Origin: Streptomyces liliifuscus
GTDB taxonomy: Bacteria; Actinomycetota; Actinomycetes; Streptomycetales; Streptomycetaceae
Assembly: GCF_016598615.1 (NCBI RefSeq)
Contig: NZ_CP066831.1
Location: forward strand, 9,610,001-9,674,000
Direction: 5' to 3'
Length of the DNA stretch: 64,000 bases
Of the stretch, positions 15,849 through 23,819 are shown one piece after another. The notes below the pieces were generated by a model that was given only the letters and a program-made list of their open reading frames with translations, did not search any database and was not told where the DNA came from. A program made the translations under genes and the position numbers. Every line of letters begins with the position of its first letter. Position 1 is the first letter of the stretch.

Positions 15849-16829
15849 ATGCGCTCGGACCGGCCGGAGAGAGCCGCGGCGATGCGTTCGGAGCATCCGG
15901 AGAGAGCGGCAGAGGCGACGCACTCGGAGCCTCCCGGGAAGAGCGCGCTGGACGAGGCCGCGAAGGTCTTCGTCGGCGTACGGCGACAGCTCTTCGGCAT
16001 CGCCTACCGCATGCTCGGCAGCGCGGCGGAGGCCGAGGACGTGGTCCAGGAGGCATGGCTGCGCTGGCAGTCGACGGACCGCACGGTCGTCCTGGACCCG
16101 CCCGCCTATCTCGCCACCGTGACGACCCGCCTGGCGATCAACGTCGCCCAGTCCGCGCGCGTGCGCCGGGAGACGTACGTCGGCCCGTGGCTTCCCGAAC
16201 CGGTGGACACGAGTCTCGACCCGCAGACGGGGGCCGCACGCGGCGAGGCGGTGGAGCTCGCGGTGCTCCTCCTGGAGAAGCTGACGCCGACGGAACGGGC
16301 GGCCTACGTCCTCCGCGAGGCCTTCGACCACCCGTACGAGCAGATCGCGGCCATCCTGGAAACGGGGCAGGCCAACGCCCGTCAGCTGGTCAGCCGGGGA
16401 CGCAGGCGCCTGGCCGCCGAGCGGCGGGAGCCGGTGGACGCGGCCGAGCACCGGCGACTGCTCGAAGTCTTCCTGGCGGCGGCGCGGACGGGCGACCTCG
16501 CCGCGCTCGAAGCGCTGCTCGCCGAGGACGTCGTCAGCTACTCGGACGGCGGGGGAGTGCGCGGCGCGTCGAGGATCCCGGTGCTCGGCAGTGCCCGCGT
16601 CGCCAAGTACCTGGCGGCCTTCGCGCCGAGGTTCTGGCCCGGTGCCGGGACCGAGTGCGTCGAGGCGAACGGCCGCCCGGCCGTGCTCGTCTCGCACGAG
16701 GGCCGAGCCGTCGCCCTGCTGGCCGTCGACGCCTCCGCGCGGGGCATCGAGCGGATCATGTGGGTGATGAACCCCGCCAAGCTCGACCCGTACGTCCGGT
16801 CGCTGTCGAGTCCTCGCGGCACTGCGTAG
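15849..16829 (+). CDS. ECF41-family RNA polymerase sigma factor (SigJ-like) with SnoaL-like C-terminal domain
   Basis: 326 residues from the ATG at 15849, eight bases after GGAGGCGGAGG; a GTG at 15789 is a longer alternative. Sigma region 2 is visible as Leu-Phe-Gly-Ile-Ala-Tyr-Arg-Met-Leu-Gly-Ser-Ala-Ala-Glu-Ala-Glu-Asp, and region 4 as Leu-Thr-Pro-Thr-Glu-Arg-Ala-Ala-Tyr-Val-Leu-Arg-Glu. A C-terminal SnoaL-type domain carries the ECF41 motif Asp-Gly-Gly-Gly and a terminal Asn-Pro-Ala-Lys-Leu (usually Asn-Pro-Asp-Lys-Leu). In this family the fused domain, not an anti-sigma factor, tunes activity. ECF41 genes usually sit beside carboxymuconolactone decarboxylase, oxidoreductase or epimerase genes; here an NmrA-like gene follows. 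Confidence 0.9.
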   Translation: MRSDRPERAAAMRSEHPERAAEATHSEPPGKSALDEAAKVFVGVRRQLFGIAYRMLGSAAEAEDVVQEAWLRWQSTDRTVVLDPPAYLATVTTRLAINVAQSARVRRETYVGPWLPEPVDTSLDPQTGAARGEAVELAVLLLEKLTPTERAAYVLREAFDHPYEQIAAILETGQANARQLVSRGRRRLAAERREPVDAAEHRRLLEVFLAAARTGDLAALEALLAEDVVSYSDGGGVRGASRIPVLGSARVAKYLAAFAPRFWPGAGTECVEANGRPAVLVSHEGRAVALLAVDASARGIERIMWVMNPAKLDPYVRSLSSPRGTA

Positions 16830-16857
16830 GAGGCGGGCGCGAGGAGAGGATCCGGGC

Positions 16858-16884
16858 TGTCACAAACCCGGACCCTGTCCGGTC
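16858..16884 (+). promoter_or_regulatory. Candidate ECF41-dependent promoter
   Basis: TGTCACA (16858-16864), a 16-base spacer, then GGTC (16881-16884). The known ECF41 target is TGTCACA-N16-CGTC, so this site matches in sequence and spacing with one -10 mismatch. It lies 52 bases before the NmrA-like ATG and directly after the sigma gene. Confidence 0.7.
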
Positions 16885-16935
16885 TTCATGGTCAGCAGGT
16901 CCGATTCCGTCGGACGAAACCGGAAGGGTTGCACC

Positions 16936-17682
16936 ATGAAGATCGTAGTCATCGGCGGCACTGGGCTCATCGGGTCGAAGCTGGTGGAAAGGCTGCGGGC
17001 GGACGGCCACGACGTACTGCCCGCCTCCCCGAACACCGGCGTCAACAGCATCACCGGCGAGGGCCTCGACGACGCGCTGGGGGGCGCCTCGGTCGTCGTC
17101 GACGTGTCCAACTCGCCCTCCTTCGAGGACAGCGCGGTGCTGGAGTTCTTCCGTACGTCCACGGACAACCTCGTCGCGGCCGAGGCCGCCGCGGGCGTGG
17201 GACACCATGTCGCCCTGTCGGTCGTGGGGAGCGAACAGCTGCCCGACTCGGGCTACCTGCGCGCCAAGGTCGCCCAGGAGGAGCTGATCAAGGGCTCCGG
17301 GATCCCGTACACGATCGTCCGCGCCACCCAGTTCTTCGAGTTCGTGAAGGGCATCGCGGCCGGATCCACCGAGGGCGACACCGTCCGGCTGCCCTCCTCG
17401 CTCCTCCAGCCGCTCGCGTCCGACGACGTGGTCGCGGCGGTCGCCCTCGCCGCCGAGGCGGCCCCGCTGAACGGCACCACCGAGGTGGCGGGCCCCGAGG
17501 AGCTCCACCTCGACGAGTTCGTCCGCACGGGCCTGGCGGCCGAGAAGGACCCGCGCGAGGTCGTCACCGACGAGTCCGTCGGCTACTTCGGCGCGCACCC
17601 CCAGGGGCGCGAGCTGCTGCCCGGTCCCGACGCCCACGTCGCCGGGACCAGCTTCACGGAATGGCTCGACCGCCAGAAGTAG
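16936..17682 (+). CDS. NmrA-like NAD(P)-binding oxidoreductase, ECF41 partner
   Basis: 248 residues, an atypical SDR: Val-Val-Ile-Gly-Gly-Thr-Gly-Leu-Ile-Gly binds the dinucleotide, Val-Asp-Val-Ser-Asn replaces the usual Asn-Asn-Ala-Gly, and Ser-Val-Val-Gly plus Tyr-Leu-Arg-Ala-Lys stand in the catalytic region. Arg-Ala-Thr-Gln-Phe-Phe-Glu-Phe is typical of NmrA/YesF-type proteins. The likely role is a small-molecule or quinone reductase, or a redox sensor. It lies 106 bases after the ECF41 sigma gene and has an ECF41-like promoter in between, so it is the probable target of that sigma factor. It ends at the hairpin at 17714. Confidence 0.88.
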   Translation: MKIVVIGGTGLIGSKLVERLRADGHDVLPASPNTGVNSITGEGLDDALGGASVVVDVSNSPSFEDSAVLEFFRTSTDNLVAAEAAAGVGHHVALSVVGSEQLPDSGYLRAKVAQEELIKGSGIPYTIVRATQFFEFVKGIAAGSTEGDTVRLPSSLLQPLASDDVVAAVALAAEAAPLNGTTEVAGPEELHLDEFVRTGLAAEKDPREVVTDESVGYFGAHPQGRELLPGPDAHVAGTSFTEWLDRQK

Positions 17683-17713
17683 GCCGCGTCGGAACGTAGG
17701 CCGCACAAGCGGT

Positions 17714-17736
17714 AGGTCCCGCCTCGGGCGGGACCT
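17714..17736. terminator. Shared terminator between convergent genes
   Basis: AGGTCCCGCC and GGCGGGACCT form a perfect 10-bp stem with a TCG loop. It separates the NmrA-like gene from the end of the Old Yellow Enzyme gene on the other strand, starting 32 and 3 bases from the two stops. Confidence 0.85.
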
Positions 17737-17738
17737 GT

Positions 17739-18818
17739 TCAGACCGAACGGTGGTACTGGTCCGGCACGTGCGCGTCGCCCCCGAGTTCGCGGGCCGCGT
17801 GCCGGGCCCACGAGGGGTTGCGCAGCAGCTCGCGGCCGAGCAGAACGGCGTCCGCCTCACCGTTGGCGACGATCTTCTCGGCCTGCTCGACGTCGGTGAT
17901 CAGACCGACGGCGGCGACGGCCATCGACGTCTCGTCCTTGACGCGGGCGGCGAACGGAACCTGGTAGCCCGGCCCGACGGGAATGCGTACGCCGGAGGCG
18001 TTGCCGCCGGTGGAGACGTCGAGCAGGTCCACGCCGTGGGCGGTCAGTTCGGCGGCGAAGCGGACCGTGTCGTCGGCCGTCCAGCCGTTCTCCTCCAGCC
18101 AGTCGGTGGCCGAGACGCGGAAGAACAGCGGCTTGTCGTCCGGCCACACCTCGCGCACGGCGTCCACGACTTCGAGCGCGAAGCGCACGCGGTTCTCGTA
18201 CGAGCCGCCGTACGCGTCCGTGCGCCGGTTGGAGTGAGGGGAGAGGAACTCACTGATGAGATAGCCGTGCGCGCCGTGGATCTCGGCGACCTCGAAGCCG
18301 GCGTCCAGCGCCCGCCGCGCGGCGTCGGCGAACTGGCCGACGATCTCCTTGATGCCGTCCACGGTCAGCTCGGTCGGCACGGGGTGGTTCTCGTCGAAGG
18401 CGACCGGGCTCGGCCCGAGCGGCTGCCAGCCGTACGCGTCCGGGCCGACGGGCGCGCCGCCCTTCCAGGGGCGGTCGGTCGAGGCCTTGCGGCCGCCGTG
18501 TCCGAGCTGGATCGCGGGAACCGTGCCCTGGGACACCAGGAACCGCGTGATCCGCCGGAACGCCTCGACCTGGGTGTCGTTCCAGATGCCCAGGTCGTAC
18601 GGCGAGATCCGCCCCTCGGGGCTGACCGCGGTGGCCTCGACGATGATCAGGCCCGTCCCGCCGGCGGCCCGTGCCGCGTAGTGCGCGAAGTGCCAGTCGT
18701 TGGGGGCGCCGGTCCCGGGGCCCTCCGGCGCGGCCGAGTACTGGCACATCGGCGGCATCCAGACCCGGTTCGGGACGGTCAGATCGCGCAGGGTGTAGGG
18801 CTCGAAGAGCGCGCTCAC
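17739..18818 (-). CDS. Old Yellow Enzyme-family NAD(P)H:flavin oxidoreductase (YqjM-like)
   Basis: 359 residues from the GTG at 18818 (GGAG six bases upstream); a TTG at 18830 is possible. This FMN-dependent ene-reductase has the YqjM-class N-terminal Pro-Asn-Arg-Val-Trp-Met-Pro-Pro-Met-Cys-Gln-Tyr-Ser with the redox-tuning Cys. Gln-Leu-Gly-His-Gly-Gly-Arg-Lys and the substrate-binding pair in Ile-His-Gly-Ala-His-Gly-Tyr-Leu follow, with Asp-Tyr-Gly-type loops replaced by Asp-Ala-Tyr-Gly-Gly-Ser-Tyr-Glu-Asn-Arg. Such enzymes reduce activated C=C bonds, often for electrophile detoxification. It is divergent from an ArsR regulator with two palindromes between, suggesting repression relieved by an electrophile or thiol stress. 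Confidence 0.92.
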   Translation of the reverse strand: MSALFEPYTLRDLTVPNRVWMPPMCQYSAAPEGPGTGAPNDWHFAHYAARAAGGTGLIIVEATAVSPEGRISPYDLGIWNDTQVEAFRRITRFLVSQGTVPAIQLGHGGRKASTDRPWKGGAPVGPDAYGWQPLGPSPVAFDENHPVPTELTVDGIKEIVGQFADAARRALDAGFEVAEIHGAHGYLISEFLSPHSNRRTDAYGGSYENRVRFALEVVDAVREVWPDDKPLFFRVSATDWLEENGWTADDTVRFAAELTAHGVDLLDVSTGGNASGVRIPVGPGYQVPFAARVKDETSMAVAAVGLITDVEQAEKIVANGEADAVLLGRELLRNPSWARHAARELGGDAHVPDQYHRSV

Positions 18819-18856
18819 GGCGGACTCCAATTCGTGACGGGGCCGGTTACGACTCG

Positions 18857-18906
18857 TACGATAGGCATCGTAGTACGGGAGATGTCAAACTACGAGACCT
18901 CTCGTA
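18857..18906. promoter_or_regulatory. Twin 16-bp palindromes between OYE and arsR
   Basis: TACGAT-AGGC-ATCGTA (18857-18872) and TACGAGA-CC-TCTCGTA (18891-18906) are perfect inverted repeats 34 bases apart, about three helical turns. They share the half-site TACGA and resemble ArsR/SmtB operators (imperfect 12-2-12 type). Lying between the two divergent genes, they can control both. Confidence 0.75.
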
Positions 18907-18967
18907 CAATGAGGTTCTCCGGAGATCTCGGACCTCAGATCTCCGGCCCCGACGGACTGGAGCCGCC

Positions 18968-19324
18968 GTGACGACCGCCGCCCCCACCAGCAGCCGAGAC
19001 CTCCCGCACCCCGAGCGCACGGAGATCCGGCTGGCGGCCGTGCTGCACGCGCTCTCCGATCCGATGCGGCTGCTGGTCGTGCGGGAGCTCGCCGCCGACG
19101 GCGACGAGCTCTCCTGTTCGCACTTCGACCTGCCCGTCACGAAGTCCACGACCACGCACCACTTCCGGGTGCTGCGCGAGGCGGGCGTCATCCGGCAGAT
19201 CTACCGGGGCACCGCCAAGATGAACGGGCTGCGGCGCGACGACCTAGACGACCTCTTCCCGGGGCTTCTCGACAGTGTCCTCGCCGCCGCCGCTCGCCAG
19301 GCCGTCCGCCTCGGGGGCAGCTGA
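18968..19324 (+). CDS. ArsR-family winged-helix repressor
   Basis: 118 residues. A short N-terminal arm precedes Arg-Leu-Ala-Ala-Val-Leu-His-Ala-Leu-Ser-Asp-Pro-Met-Arg-Leu, the classic ArsR start, then Ser-Cys-Ser-His-Phe and a recognition helix Val-Thr-Lys-Ser-Thr-Thr-Thr-His-His-Phe-Arg-Val-Leu-Arg-Glu-Ala-Gly. Only one Cys is present, so metal sensing through the usual Cys pair is unlikely; with an OYE partner a thiol- or electrophile-based sensor is more plausible. GTG start with TGGAG upstream. The 3' end overlaps the convergent permease gene by 81 bases. Confidence 0.9.
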   Translation: MTTAAPTSSRDLPHPERTEIRLAAVLHALSDPMRLLVVRELAADGDELSCSHFDLPVTKSTTTHHFRVLREAGVIRQIYRGTAKMNGLRRDDLDDLFPGLLDSVLAAAARQAVRLGGS

Positions 19325-20647
19325 ACCTCCCTTCGAGGGAAGGTGGTTGAAGAGCAGGTTCAGCACGATCGCGGTGAGACAGCCCGCGCTGATACCGCTG
19401 TTCATCACCGTCTGGAACCAGTCGGGGAACTTCGCGTACACCGTCGGCACGCCGACCGGCAGCATGCCCACGGCGACCGAAACGGCCACCACCGTCAGGT
19501 TGTTGTTGCCCTTGAAGTCGACCTGGGCCAGCGTCCGCAGGCCGCTCGCTGCGACCGTGCCGAACATGACCAGGCCCGCGCCGCCGAGCACCGGAGCCGG
19601 TATGGCCGCGACCACCGCGCCCAGCTTGGGCAGCAGGCCGAGCAGGACGAGGATGCCGCCGGCGGTGGCGACCACCCAGCGGCTGCGGACCCGGGTCATG
19701 CCGACGAGGCCCACGTTCTGCGCGTACGCCGTGTACGGGAAGGTGTTGAAGACACCGCCCAGGACCGTGGACAGGCCGTCCGCGCGCAGGCCGTCGGCCA
19801 GTGACCGTGGCTCGATCTTCCGGTCGGTCATCTCGCCGACCGCGATGAAGTCACCGGTCGTCTCCGTCATCGTCACCAACGCCACTACCAGCATCGACGC
19901 GATCGCCGACGCCTCGAACGTGGGGGCGCCGAAGTGGAACGGCGTGCTGATGCCGAGCCAGTCCGCGCTCCCGACCCCGTCGAAGTCCGTGAAGCCGAAC
20001 GGCACGGCGACCGCGAGCCCCACCGCGATGCCGAGCAGCACCGCGATCCGGCTCAGGAAGACCGGCGCGAACCGCTGCACGGCGAGCACGGCCGCCAGGA
20101 CGAAGGCCGCGAGCGCGAGGTTCTTCGGCTCGCCGAAGTCCGGTGAACCCACCCCGCCGGCCGCCCAGTTGCCCGCCACCGGCAGCAGCGAGAGCCCGAT
20201 GATCAGGATCACCGTGCCCGTGACGAGCGGCGGGAAGAACCGCAGCAGCTTCCCGAAGACCGGCGCCAGCAGGATGATCGCCAGTCCGGCGACGATCACC
20301 GACCCGTAGATCGCGGGCAGTCCGCCGCCGCCCGTACCGATCAGCACCATCGGCGACACGGCCGCGAAGGTGCAGCCCTGCATGATCGGGAGCCGCACGC
20401 CGAAGCGCCAGAAGCCGACGCACTGGATGAGCGTCGCGATGCCGCACAGCAGCAGGTCGGCCGTGATCAGGTACGCCATGTCCGCCGGCGACAGCTTCAT
20501 CGCGCTGCCGACGATCAGGGGGACCGCGACCGCGCCCGCGTACATCGCGAGGACGTGCTGCAGACCGAAGGCGGCGAGGTGGCGGACGGGTGGGACCTCG
20601 TCCACGGGGTGCACTTGACGTGCGGGGGTGGGGGTGGGGGTTGCCAT
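19244..20647 (-). CDS. NCS2-family purine permease (xanthine/urate type)
   Basis: 467 residues from the ATG at 20647 (GGAG upstream), with about 12-14 membrane helices. The NCS2 signature Gln-Asn-Val-Gly-Leu-Val-Gly-Met-Thr-Arg is present near residue 325, and Glu-Thr-Thr-Gly-Asp-Phe-Ile-Ala is the helix-8 substrate segment. Gln-His-Val-Leu-Ala-Met-Tyr-Ala-Gly-Ala at the N-terminus fits the xanthine/uric acid branch (PbuX/UacT-like). It would import oxidised purines with protons. An 18-bp palindrome lies about 90 bases upstream. Its C-terminus is encoded opposite the end of arsR. Confidence 0.88.
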   Translation of the reverse strand: MATPTPTPARQVHPVDEVPPVRHLAAFGLQHVLAMYAGAVAVPLIVGSAMKLSPADMAYLITADLLLCGIATLIQCVGFWRFGVRLPIMQGCTFAAVSPMVLIGTGGGGLPAIYGSVIVAGLAIILLAPVFGKLLRFFPPLVTGTVILIIGLSLLPVAGNWAAGGVGSPDFGEPKNLALAAFVLAAVLAVQRFAPVFLSRIAVLLGIAVGLAVAVPFGFTDFDGVGSADWLGISTPFHFGAPTFEASAIASMLVVALVTMTETTGDFIAVGEMTDRKIEPRSLADGLRADGLSTVLGGVFNTFPYTAYAQNVGLVGMTRVRSRWVVATAGGILVLLGLLPKLGAVVAAIPAPVLGGAGLVMFGTVAASGLRTLAQVDFKGNNNLTVVAVSVAVGMLPVGVPTVYAKFPDWFQTVMNSGISAGCLTAIVLNLLFNHLPSKGGSAAPEADGLASGGGEDTVEKPREEVV

Positions 20648-20739
20648 GGGCACTCCAGGAACGGCGGGGAGCGGGGACTGCACGTGACCGTACGTGGCTT
20701 GAACAGTTTGTTGATTTCTGACCTGTTGCCGCCAGGTGT

Positions 20740-20757
20740 CATGCCCCTTGGGGCATG
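20740..20757. promoter_or_regulatory. 18-bp palindrome upstream of the purine permease
   Basis: CATGCCCC-TT-GGGGCATG is a perfect 8-bp inverted repeat 93 bases before the permease ATG and 84 bases after the end of the reductase gene on the same strand. It could be a regulator operator or part of the upstream gene's terminator; sequence alone cannot decide. Confidence 0.5.
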
Positions 20758-20814
20758 GTCCACTCCCCCGGGAGGGCCCCGGAAGGGTTGCACGTCGACT
20801 GCGGGCCGGGAGGG

Positions 20815-20850
20815 GCTGGTCGCGCAGTTCCCCGCGCCCCTTACGGGGCG
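20815..20850 (-). repeat. Intergenic repeat copy embracing a stop codon
   Basis: On the minus strand CGCCCC-GTAA-GGGGCG is followed by CGGGGAACTGCGCGACCAGC, the same family as the array at 6212. The TAA of the ferredoxin reductase gene lies in the loop of the 6-bp hairpin, so the repeat begins inside the gene and probably acts as its terminator. Confidence 0.8.
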
Positions 20851-22193
20851 TCTGTCGTGCGGGCCGCCTCCATCAGTGACTGCCAGTCCGGGAGTTTGAC
20901 CACGTGCCTGCCCAGGGAGGCGCCCAGGGCTGCCTCCGCTCGTTCTATCGCCTGCCAGCCCTCCCACTCGACCGGGTCCAGCCCCTCCGCCCTCAGCGCG
21001 GCCAGCGGGTCGGGCGGCACATCGCGGCGCGCGAGAGTGGGCGCGTCCTCCAGGAGTGAGGTCACCGTTTCCTTTGCGCAGGGGCGGTTGGTGCCGATGA
21101 CGCCTGTGGGGCCGCGTTTGATCCAGCCGGCCACGTACTCGCCGGGGGAGACCGAGCCGTCGCGCAGAACGCGGCCCGCGAGGTGGGGGACGGTGCCGAG
21201 GCTCGTGTCGAAGGGGAGGCCCTCCAGGGGTACTCCGCGGTAGCCGACCGAGCGGAAAACCAACTGGGCCTCGATGTCCTCGAATCGGCCCGTCCCCGTC
21301 ACGCCGCCTCGGCCGTCCGGGAGTGTCCGTTCGAAGCGGACGGCGCCCACGCGCCCTGCGTGCGGAAGGAGTTCGACCGGGCGGAGGAAGAAGCGGAGGC
21401 GGATCCGGCGGGTGCCGGAAGGGTGCGGGTTCTCGGCCCAGCCGCGCAGCACCTCGACGTTGCGGCGCTGCGCGGCCGGCAGTCCCGAGGGGTCGGCGTA
21501 CGCCGGGTCGAGCGCCAATTCGGCAGGATCCACGACGACTTCGGTGTCGGGCAGGCCGCCGAGTTCGCGCAGTTCCTTGGTGGTGAAGCGGGCCTGCGAC
21601 GGACCGCGCCGCCCCACCATCTGGATCTCCCGCACCGGGCTGGCGGCCAGTGCGGCGAGCGCCGCCTGGGGCATGTCGGTGGGGCTCAGCTCCGCGGCGC
21701 CGCGGGCCAGCATCCGGGTCACGTCCACCGCCACGTTGCCGACGCCGATGACGACCGCCGCCCGCGCGCCGACCACGAAACCGTCGGACAGGGAGTCCGG
21801 ATGCGCGCTGTACCAGGACACGAACTCGGTCGCCGACCAACTGCCGGGCAGCTCCTCGCCGGGCACCCCGAGATGCCGGTCGGTGGCGGCGCCCACGCAG
21901 TACACGACTGCGTGGTACAGCTCCCGCAGCCGGGCGGCCGACAGCCCGTCAGGGCCGACCCGGACACCGCCGAGGAACCGCACCCGCTCGTGCTCCAGAA
22001 CCGTACGCAGATTGTTCTGCAGTGACTTGATCTTCTCGTGGTCGGGTGCCACGCCATAGCGCACCAGTCCGTACGGGCACGGCAGCCGGTCCAGGACGTC
22101 CACCCTGACTTCCGGCACCTGGCCCTGCTGGACGAGACCTTGCGCGGTGTACACCCCACTCGGCCCCGAGCCGACGACGGCGACCTGCAGCAC
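20841..22193 (-). CDS. Second FprA-type ferredoxin/adrenodoxin-like NADPH reductase
   Basis: 450 residues from a GTG with GAAGGGG upstream. It has the same plan as the gene at 3252: Gly-Ser-Gly-Pro-Ser-Gly-Val-Tyr (FAD), Pro-Tyr-Gly-Leu-Val-Arg-Tyr-Gly-Val-Ala-Pro-Asp-His, Ile-Gly-Val-Gly-Asn-Val-Ala-Val-Asp (NADP), Arg-Arg-Gly-Pro-Ser-Gln-Ala-Arg-Phe, and Gly-Trp-Ile-Lys-Arg-Gly-Pro-Thr-Gly-Val-Ile-Gly. The two are clearly homologous but diverged, so this is an old paralogue rather than a recent duplication. No ferredoxin or P450 gene is adjacent. No iron-box-like site was seen upstream. Confidence 0.92.
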   Translation of the reverse strand: MLQVAVVGSGPSGVYTAQGLVQQGQVPEVRVDVLDRLPCPYGLVRYGVAPDHEKIKSLQNNLRTVLEHERVRFLGGVRVGPDGLSAARLRELYHAVVYCVGAATDRHLGVPGEELPGSWSATEFVSWYSAHPDSLSDGFVVGARAAVVIGVGNVAVDVTRMLARGAAELSPTDMPQAALAALAASPVREIQMVGRRGPSQARFTTKELRELGGLPDTEVVVDPAELALDPAYADPSGLPAAQRRNVEVLRGWAENPHPSGTRRIRLRFFLRPVELLPHAGRVGAVRFERTLPDGRGGVTGTGRFEDIEAQLVFRSVGYRGVPLEGLPFDTSLGTVPHLAGRVLRDGSVSPGEYVAGWIKRGPTGVIGTNRPCAKETVTSLLEDAPTLARRDVPPDPLAALRAEGLDPVEWEGWQAIERAEAALGASLGRHVVKLPDWQSLMEAARTTDAP

Positions 22194-22364
22194 GGCTGAG
22201 CCCCTTCCCCGAGGAGAACGAGGAGATCGCTGGTGCTTCCAGCATCGCACCGCATGGCGCGCCCGGGGAGGGGCAGTGCACGGTGCTGCGCCGACGGGGT
22301 GCCCTGCCGGGAGCGTATGCGTGCCTATTCGCAGTGAATGTGATCATGCGGTTACGTTGCGTAT

Positions 22365-22904
22365 GTGCTGGAAGCATCCTTTCTTAATCTTTTTGATCGA
22401 TATGCGCCGGACGGCGTCGTGTCCGTATGGCCCGTCTGGGAAGTGCGGGAGTGCGAGCAGGAGCGCGACACCGCCTCGACGTGGTGCAACGTCCGGCTGA
22501 CCTTCGACGACGGCGCCCAGGTCGACATGCTCGCCGTGGTGTGCGACGGATGCGTCTCCATCGAGGACGTGCGGGCCCAGCCGGCGCTCTCGCTCGACGA
22601 CCTGGCGGTTCTTCCGGAGTGGATCGAGGGTCCGCTCCTGGAGGCGTGCGGGGGAGCGGCGGAACCGGCGGGAGTCGCGTCCGCCGAAGGGTCTTCGGGC
22701 AAGCGGCACGCGCGCCCCGCCCGGCCGCGCGGCATCGAGGGCCGACGCTTCGTCGCCGGGGAGTATCTGGCGGCTCAAGGGGCGGGCCGGGACCCGGTGC
22801 TCGCGGTGATGTCCGCGACCGGACACAGCCGCCGGCGTGCGCTCAGGCTGATCGCCGGAGCGCGCGACGCGGGTCTGCTGACGCCGCGTCACGTGCGTCG
22901 CTGA
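22365..22904 (+). CDS. Streptomyces DUF6214-like protein of unknown function
   Basis: 179 residues. The N-terminal 90 residues form a conserved-looking domain: Ser-Val-Trp-Pro-Val-Trp-Glu-Val-Arg-Glu, Asp-Asp-Gly-Ala-Gln-Val-Asp-Met-Leu-Ala-Val-Val, Ser-Ile-Glu-Asp-Val-Arg-Ala-Gln-Pro-Ala-Leu-Ser. A disordered Ala/Gly/Ser/Arg-rich stretch follows, then a C-terminal helical segment that looks helix-turn-helix-like (Ser-Arg-Arg-Arg-Ala-Leu-Arg-Leu-Ile-Ala). I recognise it as a Streptomyces-specific family, DUF6214 as far as I recall, with no known function. No ribosome site precedes the GTG, so it may be leaderless. Confidence 0.7.
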   Translation: MLEASFLNLFDRYAPDGVVSVWPVWEVRECEQERDTASTWCNVRLTFDDGAQVDMLAVVCDGCVSIEDVRAQPALSLDDLAVLPEWIEGPLLEACGGAAEPAGVASAEGSSGKRHARPARPRGIEGRRFVAGEYLAAQGAGRDPVLAVMSATGHSRRRALRLIAGARDAGLLTPRHVRR

Positions 22905-22972
22905 GCGGAAGATCGGGCGATCGGGCGATCGGAGGGTCGGGAGGGTCGGGAGGGTCGGGCGTTCGGGAGCCG

Positions 22973-23626
22973 TCAGGACATCTCGCGCATCCGGCTGATC
23001 TCGGCCGTCTGCTGGGCGATCACGTCGTCGGCCATCTCCTCGATCTGGAGGTTGTTGCCCTGCGCCTTCACGTCGGTGGCCATGGTGACGGCCCCGTCGT
23101 GATGGGTGATCATCAGCTTCAGGAAGAGCTCGTCGAACGCCTTGCCCTGCGCCGCCCGCAGCTTCTTCAACTGAGCCTCGGTCGCCATGCCCGGCATCGG
23201 CTCGTGGTCGTGGGACTCGCTCTTCCCCGCGCCGCCGTGCTTCTCCAGCCAGCCCTTCATGGTGTTGATCTCGGGTCGCTGCGCGGCCGTTATCCGGTCG
23301 GCAAGTCCCTTCACCTGGGTCGACTCGGCCTGCTTCGCGGCGAGTTCCGTCATCTCCAGCGCCTGCGTGTGATGCTCGATCATCATGCGCGCGTAGTCGC
23401 GGTCGGCGGAGTTGGGGGAGTCGTCCTCGGCCCGGTGCTTCGCGGCGTCCTCGGCGGAGAGCGTCTGGGCGGCCTCACCCGGCTTGCCGGGGGCGATGAC
23501 CGAAGGGCCCGTACCCGCCGCGGACTTGGACGGGGTCTCGTCGTCCGAACCCGTGCAGCCCCCGAGTGCGAGGACGGCGGACGCCGCGATCGCGACGCGG
23601 TACAGGGACGTACGGCCAAAGGGCAC
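22973..23626 (-). CDS. DUF305 lipoprotein
   Basis: 217 residues from a GTG preceded by AGGAGG. A lipoprotein signal peptide ends in Leu-Ala-Leu-Gly-Gly-Cys, so it is lipid-anchored outside the membrane. Two DUF305 halves carry the family's paired histidines, Ala-Arg-Met-Met-Ile-Glu-His-His and Lys-Leu-Met-Ile-Thr-His-His-Asp-Gly-Ala, in a four-helix ferritin-like fold. A Met/His-rich middle loop (His-Asp-His-Glu-Pro-Met-Pro-Gly-Met) suggests metal binding; some DUF305 proteins bind copper. It is divergent from the secreted LVIVD protein with only about 190 bases between, so the two are probably co-regulated. Confidence 0.9.
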   Translation of the reverse strand: MPFGRTSLYRVAIAASAVLALGGCTGSDDETPSKSAAGTGPSVIAPGKPGEAAQTLSAEDAAKHRAEDDSPNSADRDYARMMIEHHTQALEMTELAAKQAESTQVKGLADRITAAQRPEINTMKGWLEKHGGAGKSESHDHEPMPGMATEAQLKKLRAAQGKAFDELFLKLMITHHDGAVTMATDVKAQGNNLQIEEMADDVIAQQTAEISRMREMS

Positions 23627-23819
23627 AGCGACCTCCTGAGTCACCCGGGACAACAGACACCTCGTGAGTGTTGATGACCGTCTTAGCACGCTGCTGAACG
23701 TGATTGATCAAAAACATTCATTACGAATGCGTTGCCGCCTGTTGATCTGTGCATGATGAAGACGATACTTCGGGTGAACCTGAACCGTTCGACTGCGAAC
23801 GGCTACAAGGGAGGACGCA

